A stretch of DNA of 64,000 bases, taken from the NCBI GenBank assembly GCA_963743575.1, contig CAVUQC010000007.1, positions 62,001 to 126,000 on the forward strand, read 5' to 3'. Each line of letters opens with the position of its first letter. Positions within the stretch are counted from its first letter, which is position 1. Position numbers and translations under genes: made by a program. The stretch is from DASUPK01 sp963743575. GTDB taxonomy: Bacteria > Actinomycetota > Thermoleophilia > Solirubrobacterales > 70-9. Shown one piece after another: positions 32,158-40,501 of this stretch. Under the pieces are notes generated by a model. The model did no database searches. It worked only from the letters and a program-made list of their open reading frames with translations, and was not told the origin of the DNA.

Positions 32158-33156
32158 CTAGCCCGAGGCGGCCAGGCCGGGCCAGTAGCGCGTCAGGCGC
32201 TCCCGGTAGGCCGCAGCCGGCGCGACCGGCGCCTCACGCGGCGCGCGATCGTCCCCGGCGGCATCGAGCGTAGCCACGACGCCGCGCGCCAGGGCAGCGA
32301 GCGAGTAGCCACCCTCGAGGCAGATCAGCAGGGGCACGCCAAGCTCGCCCGCGAGCTCGCGCATCGTCGCGGTCATGTCGGCGTAGGCCACATCGTCGAG
32401 CTCGCAGTTGGCCAGCGGGTCGTCGCGATGCGCGTCGTAGCCCGCCGAGATGCAGAGCAGCCCGGGCCGCCACTCGCGGGCGATCGGCGTGACCACGTGC
32501 TGGCTCAGCGCCAGGAACTCGTCCGGGCCGCTTCCGGGCGGGACCGGCAGGTTGACCGTGTAGCCCTCCCCATCTCCGCTGCCGAAGTCCGTGGCGGCGC
32601 CGGTTCCCGGGTAGAGCGGGCTCTGATGAATGCTGGAGTAGAGGACCTCCGGGGAGGAGTAGAAGATCGCCTCGGTCCCGTTGCCGTGGTGAACGTCCCA
32701 ATCGAGGATGAGGACGCGCTCCGCGCCGCACTCGGCGATCGCGTGGGCCGCAGCGACGGCGACGTTGTTGAACAGGCAGAAGCCCATTGCCCGGTCCCGC
32801 TCGGCGTGGTGGCCCGGCGGGCGCAGACCGCAGAAGGCGAACCCTCCCTCGTCCAGCAGGCGCTCGGTCGCGTGGACGGCCCCGCCGGCCGCATGCTGGG
32901 CGGCCTCCCAGGAGCCCTCGCTGGCGACCGTGTCGAGGTCGATCATCCCTCCGCCCTTCGCGGAGAAGGCCTCGATGGTGTCCACATGGGCGGCGCCATG
33001 AACGCGCTCCAGCTGCTCGCGGGTCGCCGCAGGAGCCTCGACCCGCTCGAGCCCGAGCCAGTCGCGCTCGGACATCGCCTCCTCGATCGCGGTCAGCCGC
33101 CTGGCGTTTTCCGGATGGCCGCCCGTGTCGTGCCGGAAGGAGCTCGGATGTCGCAG
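32158..33156 (-). CDS. acuC: histone deacetylase/AcuC-like hydrolase, probable CTG start
   Basis: The arginase-fold deacetylase motifs are present: RPPGHHAERDRAMGFCLFNNVAVAA, LDWDVHHGNGTEAIFY, ISAGYDAHRDDPLA and CLEGGYSL, giving the zinc Asp/His/Asp set. These enzymes deacetylate protein lysines or acetyl-polyamines. The conserved N-terminus RHPSSFRHDTGGHPE has no ATG, GTG or TTG nearby. CTG 33156 sits right before it with GAGG 7 nt upstream, so I place the start there. An ATG at 33315 would extend into nadB on the other strand. Confidence 0.88.
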   Translation of the reverse strand: MRHPSSFRHDTGGHPENARRLTAIEEAMSERDWLGLERVEAPAATREQLERVHGAAHVDTIEAFSAKGGGMIDLDTVASEGSWEAAQHAAGGAVHATERLLDEGGFAFCGLRPPGHHAERDRAMGFCLFNNVAVAAAHAIAECGAERVLILDWDVHHGNGTEAIFYSSPEVLYSSIHQSPLYPGTGAATDFGSGDGEGYTVNLPVPPGSGPDEFLALSQHVVTPIAREWRPGLLCISAGYDAHRDDPLANCELDDVAYADMTATMRELAGELGVPLLICLEGGYSLAALARGVVATLDAAGDDRAPREAPVAPAAAYRERLTRYWPGLAASG

Positions 33157-33177
33157 ATAGAGACCTCGGATGAGCGC

Positions 33178-33187
33178 ACAGTACGGT
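33178..33187. promoter_or_regulatory. overlapping divergent -10 boxes of acuC and nadB
   Basis: ACAGTACGGT holds TACTGT for the minus-strand acuC gene (33183-33178) and TACGGT for nadB (33182-33187), sharing two bases. The nadB box ends 10 nt before its ATG. The two promoters could not be occupied at once. Confidence 0.45.
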
Positions 33188-33197
33188 TCGCAGCTCG

Positions 33198-34640
33198 ATG
33201 ACGGCGGACGACCGATTCGACGTCGTGGTGGTGGGCGGGGGCGCCGCCGGCCTCTACTCGGCGCTGACAGCGGCCGACGAGGGCTCCCGCGTCGCGATGG
33301 TCTCCCGGAAGCCACTCAGCGAGAGCTCGAGCTTCTGGGCTCAGGGCGGGCTCGCCGCCGCGATCGGACCCGACGATTCCCCGGAACAGCACGTCGAGGA
33401 CACCGTCGCCGCCGGGCGCGGAGCCTGCAGACGGTCCGCCGCCGAGTTGCTCGCGCACGAGGCGCCCGGCGTCGTCCGGGAGCTCCAGCGCCGCGGCGTC
33501 CACTTCGACCTGCTCCCCGACGAGAGCCTCTCCCTCGCACTCGAGGGCGGTCACTCCCGGCGGCGGATCGTGCACGCGGGCGGCGCGGCGACCGGCAGGC
33601 GGATCACCGAGCGCCTCGCGGAGCAGGCCGCGCGGGACGAGCGGATCGAGGTGATCGAGAAGACCTCGGCGGTCGCCCTCTGGGGTGACGGCGAGCGCTG
33701 CTTCGGCGTGCTCACCGATCGTGAGCCGCTCCGCGCCAGGGCGACGATCTTCGCCACTGGCGGTGCCGCCGCCCTGTGGGCGCGGACCACCAACCCCTGG
33801 GGGGCGATCGGCGCAGGGCCCGTGATGGCCCACGCCGCCGGCGCCGAGCTCGCGGACCTCGAGCTCTGCCAGTTCCACCCCACCGCTCTGTCCGCCCCCG
33901 GCACCGATTCGGACGGGCTTCTCGTCACCGAGGCAGTCCGCGGCGAGGGAGCGACGCTGCTGGGCGCCGGCGGCGAGCGCTTCACGGATGAGCTCGCCCC
34001 CCGCGACGCCGTCACCCTCGCCGTCCTCGACCAGATGAAGAGCGACGGCGCTGACCATGTCTACCTCGACATGCGCGAGCTCAGCGAGGCCCGCTTCCCG
34101 AGCGTCTTCGCATCCCTGCGCGATGCCGGTTTCGATCCCACCAAGGAGCCGATCCCCGTCTCCCCCGCCTCTCACTACGTGATGGGCGGCATCGCCACCG
34201 ACCTGGAGGGCCGCTCCTCCCTGCCCGGCCTGTTCGCGGTCGGCGAGTGCGCGGACACCGGGCTGCACGGGGCGAACCGCCTCGCCTCGAACTCGCTCAC
34301 CGAGTGCTTCGTGCTCGGCGCTCGGGCGGCGCGGGCGGCATCGGTGGAGCTGAACGCCGGCCAAGCCCCTGACCCGCCGGAGTGGCGTTTCGGCCCGCCC
34401 CTGGCCGAGACGAGGGAGGCGGTCTGGAGGCTCGCGGGCCCGCTCAGGCGCCAGGAGGAGCTCGAGCGGCTGCTCGACGACCCATATCCCCTGGCCAGGC
34501 TGATCGCCCGCTTCGCGCTTGAGCGCGAGGAGTCGCGGGGATCCCACCGCAGGCTCGAATTTCCGGATCTCAACCCCGAGCTCGACGGCCTGCACATCGT
34601 CTGCAGAGGCGACGAGCTCGCCTGGCAGGCGTGGGAGTAG
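33198..34640 (+). CDS. nadB: L-aspartate oxidase
   Basis: NadB oxidises aspartate to iminoaspartate for NAD synthesis. It has the FAD loop VVVVGGGAAGLYSAL, SSFWAQGGLAAAIGPDDS, the active-site region ELCQFHPTAL, HYVMGGIATDLEGRSSLPGLFAVGECADTGLHGANRLASNSL. At 480 residues the C-terminal three-helix domain is somewhat short. nadA and nadC are not in the window. Confidence 0.95.
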   Translation: MTADDRFDVVVVGGGAAGLYSALTAADEGSRVAMVSRKPLSESSSFWAQGGLAAAIGPDDSPEQHVEDTVAAGRGACRRSAAELLAHEAPGVVRELQRRGVHFDLLPDESLSLALEGGHSRRRIVHAGGAATGRRITERLAEQAARDERIEVIEKTSAVALWGDGERCFGVLTDREPLRARATIFATGGAAALWARTTNPWGAIGAGPVMAHAAGAELADLELCQFHPTALSAPGTDSDGLLVTEAVRGEGATLLGAGGERFTDELAPRDAVTLAVLDQMKSDGADHVYLDMRELSEARFPSVFASLRDAGFDPTKEPIPVSPASHYVMGGIATDLEGRSSLPGLFAVGECADTGLHGANRLASNSLTECFVLGARAARAASVELNAGQAPDPPEWRFGPPLAETREAVWRLAGPLRRQEELERLLDDPYPLARLIARFALEREESRGSHRRLEFPDLNPELDGLHIVCRGDELAWQAWE

Positions 34641-34673
34641 GCGTCTGCCTACCTAAAAACGTTCTCCTGAGCC

Positions 34674-34715
34674 TACTTAATACTGCTTAATAGGTGCTTA
34701 ACCCAAAAATTGGGT
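34674..34715 (+). promoter_or_regulatory. AT-rich direct repeats and palindrome, likely operator
   Basis: Three octamers TACTTAAT, TGCTTAAT and TGCTTAAC begin at 34674, 34684 and 34695, one helical turn apart, then a perfect ACCCAA-AAA-TTGGGT palindrome follows at 34701-34715. The AT content stands out sharply. They precede the gene at 34807 by about 90 bp and look like a multi-protomer regulator site. Confidence 0.55.
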
Positions 34716-34806
34716 ATGCCGTGGTTCAATCAGCACCGCCTGGACGGTCCGAGGGCAGGAAGACCCCGAGGACGAGGTTTCAGGGGGGGTAAAGGAGAGA
34801 TCACGG

Positions 34807-35244
34807 ATGTATCAATTCAGTCGTTCCATCTACAGGGACCTGGCTCCTCGCATCGACACCTCCGGGGGTGTGGAAAGGACGTTCGCGGCTCGGCAGAACC
34901 TGCTGGAAGCCTGCGAGGCCACCATCCAGCGGCTGGTTTCGGATCGCCGCTACTTCGCCCGCCCGGCGAAGACCCTGTTCACCGAGGTTCGCGAGTACTT
35001 CGCTCTTTCTGAGCAGGTACGCGTCTACATGGTCATCGAGCGGCACATCGGGCTGATCGAGGAGTTCCTCGACTCACTGCCCGCCGATGTGACGCTGGAT
35101 GGCCAGGAGAGAAACTGTCTGGCCAGCACTCGCAAGGGCACACCTTGCCGACGTGAGCCGCTGCCGGGGATGGACTACTGCCCCTCGCACAAGCATCTCG
35201 AGGAGACCTTCGAGATGCGCGAGGTCGAAGCAGCCGCGGCATAG
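34807..35244 (+). CDS. uncharacterised protein with C-terminal Cys/His motif
   Basis: AGGAG precedes the ATG. The first 95 residues are helical (ERTFAARQNLLEACEATIQRLVSD, VRVYMVIERHIGLIEEFLDSL); the end carries CLASTRKGTPCRREPLPGMDYCPSHKH, a C-x9-C-x10-C-x2-H set like the small zinc-knuckle motif of DUF5763-type proteins. I cannot assign a function. The elaborate upstream repeats suggest tight regulation. A palindromic element starts at its TAG stop. Confidence 0.8.
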   Translation: MYQFSRSIYRDLAPRIDTSGGVERTFAARQNLLEACEATIQRLVSDRRYFARPAKTLFTEVREYFALSEQVRVYMVIERHIGLIEEFLDSLPADVTLDGQERNCLASTRKGTPCRREPLPGMDYCPSHKHLEETFEMREVEAAAA

Positions 35245-35321
35245 CGGTCACCAGGCCGCTCCACTTTGGAGCGAAGGGCGAAGCCCGGAGCGACTTGTGT
35301 GGGGCGGCCGTCTGTGACCGC
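35244..35321 (+). repeat. stop-abutting palindromic element, copy B
   Basis: Core nearly identical to copy A (29488-29564) in opposite orientation. Outer arms GCGGTCAC and GTGACCGC pair with each other but not with copy A's arms. The left arm shares the G of the TAG stop. Confidence 0.85.
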
Positions 35322-35374
35322 GGCTATGTGGCGAAGCCGCAACGCTGCTGAGCTCTCGGATTCCCGGGGCTCAG
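35304..35374 (+). repeat. tail module of copy B and following hairpin
   Basis: 35304-35343 matches copy C (23629-23668) on the other strand. It is followed by a CTGAGC...GCTCAG hairpin at 35348-35374 with an inner CTCGG/CCGGG stem, terminator-like but without a U-run. The rest up to 35464 contains a GGGAGAGG ribosome binding site for the next gene and nothing else recognised. Confidence 0.6.
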
Positions 35375-35464
35375 CTGTGCTCTACCTCACACTGCCGGCG
35401 GCATCCCCCGCCGAGTCCGCGGCGTAGGCCTCTCTGTTCGATTCAACCGAATAAGGGAGAGGCC

Positions 35465-36091
35465 ATGACGAAGCCCTGGGAACACGTATTCAGCGCCCTC
35501 TACGACCCGCTTCTCTGGATCGGGGAGCGAACCGGGATGGCGAAGCGGAGAAGGGACCTGCTCAGACAGGCCGACGGCCAGGTGCTGGAGCTCGGCGCCG
35601 GCACCGGCCTCAATCTCCCGTACTACCCCGATGCAATCGCAGAGCTCACGCTCACGGAGCCGGCCGCCCCAATGCTCCCGAAGCTCCAGCGGCGGCTTCG
35701 AAAGGCAGACCGAGACGGCCAGGTGGTGGTGGCGACCGCCGAGGACCTTCCGTTCGACGACGACAGCTTCGACACCGTGGTTTCCACCTTGGTGCTCTGC
35801 ACCGTCGACGACCCGCGCCGGGCGATCGAGGAGACCGCGCGGGTGCTCAGGCCGGGAGGCAAGCTGCTCTTCCTCGAGCACGTCCGCGCCGACACCCTGC
35901 GCCTCGCGCGCTGGCAGGACCGGCTCCACCGCCCCTGGCACGCGTTCGCCGCCGGGTGTCACGCCAACCGCCCCACCGTGGACATCCTGCGCGAGAGCTC
36001 GCTCAGCGTCGAGGCGATCGAGCGAGATCGCTGGTCGTGGATGCCGACGCTGGTTCACCCCCTGGCGTTCGGGAGAGCACAGGCGTCATAG
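35465..36091 (+). CDS. class I SAM-dependent methyltransferase
   Basis: The SAM-binding loop VLELGAGTGLNLPYY, the acidic TEPAAPML strand, EDLPFDDDSFDTVVSTLVLCTVDDP and RVLRPGGKLLFLEH show a UbiE/METTL7-like methyltransferase of 208 residues. The N-terminal ALYDPLLWIGERTGMAKRRRDLL resembles phospholipid or quinone methyltransferases; the substrate is unknown. hyuA begins 7 bp after its stop. Confidence 0.88.
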   Translation: MTKPWEHVFSALYDPLLWIGERTGMAKRRRDLLRQADGQVLELGAGTGLNLPYYPDAIAELTLTEPAAPMLPKLQRRLRKADRDGQVVVATAEDLPFDDDSFDTVVSTLVLCTVDDPRRAIEETARVLRPGGKLLFLEHVRADTLRLARWQDRLHRPWHAFAAGCHANRPTVDILRESSLSVEAIERDRWSWMPTLVHPLAFGRAQAS

Positions 36092-36098
36092 TCCCGCC

Positions 36099-38114
36099 AT
36101 GCTGCTTGGCGTGGACGTCGGCGGGACCTTCACCGACGCTGCCCTGCTCGACGGCGATCGCCTGCACACGGCGAAGGTCCCAAGTACGCCGGAGGACCAA
36201 TCGCGCGGCGTGATCGCCGCGGTCGATGAGGTCCTCGTCCGTGCCGGCGCCGACCCGCGTGACGTCGAGGACTTCACGCACGGCATGACCGTGGGCACCA
36301 ACGCCCTGCTCGAGGAGCGGGGCGCCCGGACCGCGCTCGTCGCCACGCGCGGTTTCGCCGACCTCCTCGACATCGGCCGCCAGAACCGGCCGAGCCTCTA
36401 CCACCCGTGTCGCGGCCGCCCGCCATCGCTGGTCGCGGTTGGCGACCGGGTCGAGGCCGCCGAGCGGGTGGGTGCCTCTGGCGTGATCGAGGAGCTCGCG
36501 GACGACGAGGTGGAGCGGCTCGTCGGCGAGCTCCGGGGAATGGAGATCGAGTCGATCGCCGTCTGCCTGCTGTTCGCCTTTCGCGATCCCTCGCACGAGC
36601 AGCGAATCGCCGCGACCCTGCGCGAGGCCCTCCCGGCTGTGCACGTGTCGGCCTCGCACGAGGTCCTGCCGGCGTTCCGCGAATACGAGCGGTTTTCGAC
36701 CACCGTGATCGACGCCTACCTCTCCCCCCTGCTCGGCCGCTATCTGACCAGCCTCGCCGAGGCCTGTCGCGAGCGCCGCCTGCGCGAGCCCGAGGTGATG
36801 CGCTCCTCGGGCGGAACCGCCGAAGCGGCCGAGGCGGCCACGGCAGGCGCCTGGAGCGTCCTCTCGGGTCCGGCCGGCGGAGCGGTCGGCTCCGCGCTGT
36901 TGGCGAAGGCGGCGGGGACTCCCGACGCAATCGGCCTGGACATGGGCGGGACCTCGTGCGACGTCTGCGTGGTCGACGACGGCGAGGTGCGGCGGACCGA
37001 CTCCCGGGAGATCGACGGCCGCCCGATCCAGCTTCCGATGGTGGACGTGCATACGGTCGGCGCAGGGGGAGGCTCGATCGGCTGGCGGGACGCGGGCGGG
37101 GCCCTCCGCGTCGGGCCTCGCTCGGCGGGTGCGAAGCCCGGGCCAGCCTGTTACGGCCGCGGGGGCTCCGAGCCGACGGTCACCGACGCCAACCTGCTGC
37201 TCGGTTACCTCTCACCGGAGTCGAAGCTCGCCGGAGGCGTCGCCCTGGATCTGGAGTCCGCGCGTAGCAGCATCGCCGAGCTGGGGAGCAAGCTCGGCCT
37301 CGATGAGACCGCGGCCGCCGAGGGAATCGTCCGGGTGGCCAACCAGGAGATGATCCGTGCGTTGCGGCTGGTCACGGTGGAGCGCGGGATCGACCCGCGC
37401 GACTACGCGCTGCTGCCGTTCGGGGGCGCCGGCCCGATGCACGCAGCGGCGCTGGCGGCCGACCTCGAGATCACGACGATCGTCTGCCCGCGGTCGAGCG
37501 GCGTGCTCTCCGCAGTTGGTCTGATCGCCGCCGGACGGCGCCGGGACACGGCCCGGACCGTCCTGCTCTCGGGCGAAGGGCTCGGCGCCGAGCCGATCGC
37601 CGCCGAGGTGGACGCACTGGCCCGGCCGCTGCTGGCGGGCATGGACGGTGCGGAGCTCGAGGTGGTCTATGAGCTGCGTTACCGGGGGCAGGCTTTCGAG
37701 CTGCCGATCCCCGGTTCGCCCAGGCCCGATCCTGCTCGTCTCGCCGATGACTTCGCGCGCGAGCATGAGTCGCGCTACGGGTATCGCGATCCCGAGGGGG
37801 CTCTGGAACTGGTGACGATTCGCGTCGCCGCCTTCGAACCCGGTCCCGAGCCGCGGCCGCGCGCCGCGGGCGACGGAGAGCTGACCGAGGGCGAGCGCCG
37901 GGCCCGCTTCGATGGCGAGTGGGTGGCGACGCGGGTCGCGCGAGGCGAGCCGGAGGCCGGCTATGAGGCCGAGGGCCCCTGTGTGTTCGAGCTGCCCGAG
38001 GCGACCCTGGTCCTGCCGCCGGGATGGAGCGCCCGGGTGGATGATTCCGGAACGGTCACGGCGGTCGATGCGAGGGTGCTCCGAGGCGGAGCCGAGGAGC
38101 AACCCGTTTCATGA
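36099..38114 (+). CDS. hyuA: hydantoinase/oxoprolinase subunit A
   Basis: The protein has the N-terminal ATPase-like fold MLLGVDVGGTFTDAALLDGD, HGMTVGTNALLEERGARTALVATRGFAD, LSGPAGGAVGSALLA, the GLDMGGTSCDVCV loop and HTVGAGGGSIGW. HyuA proteins hydrolyse hydantoins, 5-oxoproline or related cyclic amides, or carboxylate ketones, with ATP. ATGA overlap with hyuB confirms a two-subunit enzyme; the substrate is not determinable. Confidence 0.92.
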   Translation: MLLGVDVGGTFTDAALLDGDRLHTAKVPSTPEDQSRGVIAAVDEVLVRAGADPRDVEDFTHGMTVGTNALLEERGARTALVATRGFADLLDIGRQNRPSLYHPCRGRPPSLVAVGDRVEAAERVGASGVIEELADDEVERLVGELRGMEIESIAVCLLFAFRDPSHEQRIAATLREALPAVHVSASHEVLPAFREYERFSTTVIDAYLSPLLGRYLTSLAEACRERRLREPEVMRSSGGTAEAAEAATAGAWSVLSGPAGGAVGSALLAKAAGTPDAIGLDMGGTSCDVCVVDDGEVRRTDSREIDGRPIQLPMVDVHTVGAGGGSIGWRDAGGALRVGPRSAGAKPGPACYGRGGSEPTVTDANLLLGYLSPESKLAGGVALDLESARSSIAELGSKLGLDETAAAEGIVRVANQEMIRALRLVTVERGIDPRDYALLPFGGAGPMHAAALAADLEITTIVCPRSSGVLSAVGLIAAGRRRDTARTVLLSGEGLGAEPIAAEVDALARPLLAGMDGAELEVVYELRYRGQAFELPIPGSPRPDPARLADDFAREHESRYGYRDPEGALELVTIRVAAFEPGPEPRPRAAGDGELTEGERRARFDGEWVATRVARGEPEAGYEAEGPCVFELPEATLVLPPGWSARVDDSGTVTAVDARVLRGGAEEQPVS

Positions 38115-39619
38115 GGCCTCTCGATCCGGTCGCCCTGCAGGTGATGACCGGCGCGCTCCGGGCCGCCTGCGACGAGATGGGCGCGGTGCTGATCCGCTCC
38201 GCCCACTCGCCCAACATCACCGAGCGCCATGACTGCTCGACCGCCCTCTTCGACCCGGCCGGGGAGCTGGTCATGCAGGCCGAGCACATCCCGGTGCATC
38301 TCGGATCGATGCCGGACGCCGTTGCGGCGATCGTCGGCGAGAAGCACCGCGACGGCGAGCTCTGGATCCTCAACGATCCCTATCGAGGAGGGACTCACCT
38401 GCCCGACATCACGCTGATCTCGCCCGTCTTCCACGACGAGGCCCTGATCGGCTTCTCGGCTTCCCGCGCCCACCACGCGGACATCGGCGGCCCCACGCCC
38501 GGTGGCATGCCGGCGCTGTCGGTGACCCTCGATGAGGAGGGCGTCGTGATCGCGCCTACCCGCGCCGATGACGACGTCCTGCGCGAGCTCGCCGGCCGGA
38601 TGCGCAATCCCAAGCAGCGGCTCGCCGACCTGAGAGCGCAGCGGGCCGCCAACCTCACCGGAATCCGCCGCCTGCGTCAGCTCGCCGAGCGCCACGGGCC
38701 GAAGCTGCTCGCGACCGCGACCGGCGAGATCCTCGACTACGCGGAGCGGCGCACTCGCGCCGCGCTCTCCGAGATGCCCGACGGAGAGAGCAGAGCCGAG
38801 GACGTGCTCGAGGGCCGGGACGGCGACATCGCGCTGCGCGTCAGCGCGACGGTTCGCGGCGACGAGCTGGAGCTCGACTTCTCGGGTAGCGCCGAGCAGA
38901 TCGCCGGAAACCTCAACTGCCCGCTCTCGGTGACCAAGGCGGCCTCGTTCTACGCGGTGCGCGTGGTGTGCGACCCGGACGGCCCGCCCTCGGCGGGCGC
39001 CTGGCGGCCGGTCACGGTGACGGCGCCCGAGGGCTCCCTGCTCAACGCCCGTGCTCCGGCGGCGGTGGTGGGTGGGAACGTCGAGACATCGAGCCGTGTC
39101 TCCGACCTCGTCTTCACCGCACTGGCCAAGTTCGCTCCGGTGGGTGCCGAGGGTCAGGGAACGATGAACAACCTGACCCTCTCGGGCGAGGACTGGACCT
39201 ACTACGAGACGATCGGGGGAGGGCAGGGCGCCTGCCGCGACGCCGACGGCCCGAGCGCCGAGCACGTGGCGATGTCGAACACCCTCAACACCCCGATCGA
39301 GGCGCTCGAGACCGACTATCCCGTGCTGGTGCGCGAGCTCTCGGTGAGACGCGGCAGCGGCGGCGCGGGCGAACACCGTGGCGGAGACGGGATCGTGCGG
39401 GAGCTGGAGGCCAAGGAGCCGATGCGCTTCACCCTGATCGGCGAGCGCCGCCGGCACGCCCCGCAGGGCAGGGACGGGGGCGATCCCGGGGAGCCCGGCC
39501 GCGATCTGATCAACGGCGAGCCGGTCCCCGCCAAGACCGAGGGTGAGCTTCGTGCCGGCGACCGGCTGCGGATCGAGACGCCCGGGGGCGGTGGGTACGG
39601 CTCCGAACGGAATTTCTAG
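38111..39619 (+). CDS. hyuB: hydantoinase/oxoprolinase subunit B
   Basis: The conserved start MRPLDPVALQVMTGALRAACDEMG, RSAHSPNITERHDCSTALFD, LNDPYRGGTHLPDITLISPVF and HHADIGG are intact, as is the C-terminal PGGGGYG. It partners HyuA, whose gene overlaps by 4 bp. At 502 residues it is normal for the subunit. Confidence 0.93.
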   Translation: MRPLDPVALQVMTGALRAACDEMGAVLIRSAHSPNITERHDCSTALFDPAGELVMQAEHIPVHLGSMPDAVAAIVGEKHRDGELWILNDPYRGGTHLPDITLISPVFHDEALIGFSASRAHHADIGGPTPGGMPALSVTLDEEGVVIAPTRADDDVLRELAGRMRNPKQRLADLRAQRAANLTGIRRLRQLAERHGPKLLATATGEILDYAERRTRAALSEMPDGESRAEDVLEGRDGDIALRVSATVRGDELELDFSGSAEQIAGNLNCPLSVTKAASFYAVRVVCDPDGPPSAGAWRPVTVTAPEGSLLNARAPAAVVGGNVETSSRVSDLVFTALAKFAPVGAEGQGTMNNLTLSGEDWTYYETIGGGQGACRDADGPSAEHVAMSNTLNTPIEALETDYPVLVRELSVRRGSGGAGEHRGGDGIVRELEAKEPMRFTLIGERRRHAPQGRDGGDPGEPGRDLINGEPVPAKTEGELRAGDRLRIETPGGGGYGSERNF

Positions 39620-39743
39620 CGTCCCTGGCCGATTGCTGGACTTTGCGTCGATTGGCCGGTCAACCAGGATCCAAAGCGCATGGGAATGGGCTATCCGGTA
39701 CTTACAGTTAAGTCTGTGAGTTAGTGACAAAGCGGCACAAGGG

Positions 39744-39772
39744 TTGTCAAAGCCGAATCCGTCCTCTAGACT
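39744..39772 (+). promoter_or_regulatory. sigma70-type promoter for the DUF1802 gene cluster
   Basis: TTGTCA, a 17-bp spacer and TAGACT form a near-consensus promoter. The start would be near 39779, leaving a 5' UTR of about 78 nt before ATG 39857. The remainder of 39620-39856 shows nothing else clear. Confidence 0.65.
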
Positions 39773-39856
39773 GCCCGCTTCCGAGGGGGCCACGGCGCCC
39801 AACCCCGAGTGCCCCGCCCCCGGTTCTGACCAAGATTGACTACCCCCTAATTCCTT

Positions 39857-40483
39857 ATGCCGATTGCATTGAAAGAGTGGGCCGTGACCGTGCGAGCGCT
39901 GGCCGAGGGCGAGCAGCTCGTCGCCCTTCGGAAGGGCGGAATACGCGAGGACGACAAGCACTTCGAGGTCGAGCACGAGCAGTTCTTCCTCTACCCGACC
40001 TTCGACCACCAGCGGAACGACCTGGTCCGCGAGTCCCATCACCCTGAGCTCCGCCGCGCCCTCGAGGAGGGCGTCTGGCCCGACGAGGAGCCGCCCCCGC
40101 GGGCGCTCCTCCAGGACGGCGGCATTCCGCAGCCCGACCGGGTGAGGATCCGCAGCTGGGCCGAGATCACCGATCACTTCACAACCGAGGACCATCGTGT
40201 GGTCGAGGCGCTGACGCCCTTCCATATCTGGACCTCGGACTACGCCCAGAAACGGCTCGCCTGGAAGCGGACCCATCCGCTGCACGTCCTGCTCCTCCGG
40301 GTCCATCGGATCCCGCGCCCGGTCACGGTGCGCGTCAAGGATGAGCATCACGGCTGCCGCTCGTGGGTGGAGATCGATCGCGATCTTCCCTTCGAGGGGA
40401 CGCCGGTGATGGCCGACGAGGAGTTCGATCGGGCGGCGGGCGCGATCCGCGAGATCTGCCAGGGCGAACTCGTCCTCGCCTAG
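39857..40483 (+). CDS. DUF1802 family protein
   Basis: The 208-residue protein begins MPIALKEWAVTVRALAEGEQLVALRKGGI and contains FFLYPTFDHQRNDLV and RVHRIPRPVTV, matching DUF1802 proteins of unknown function found in cyanobacteria and actinobacteria. It ends at a TAG at 40481-40483. The frame then stays open into the next domain without a break other than this TAG. Confidence 0.85.
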   Translation: MPIALKEWAVTVRALAEGEQLVALRKGGIREDDKHFEVEHEQFFLYPTFDHQRNDLVRESHHPELRRALEEGVWPDEEPPPRALLQDGGIPQPDRVRIRSWAEITDHFTTEDHRVVEALTPFHIWTSDYAQKRLAWKRTHPLHVLLLRVHRIPRPVTVRVKDEHHGCRSWVEIDRDLPFEGTPVMADEEFDRAAGAIREICQGELVLA

Positions 40484-40501
40484 GTTTCGGCTCTCCAGGC
40501 A

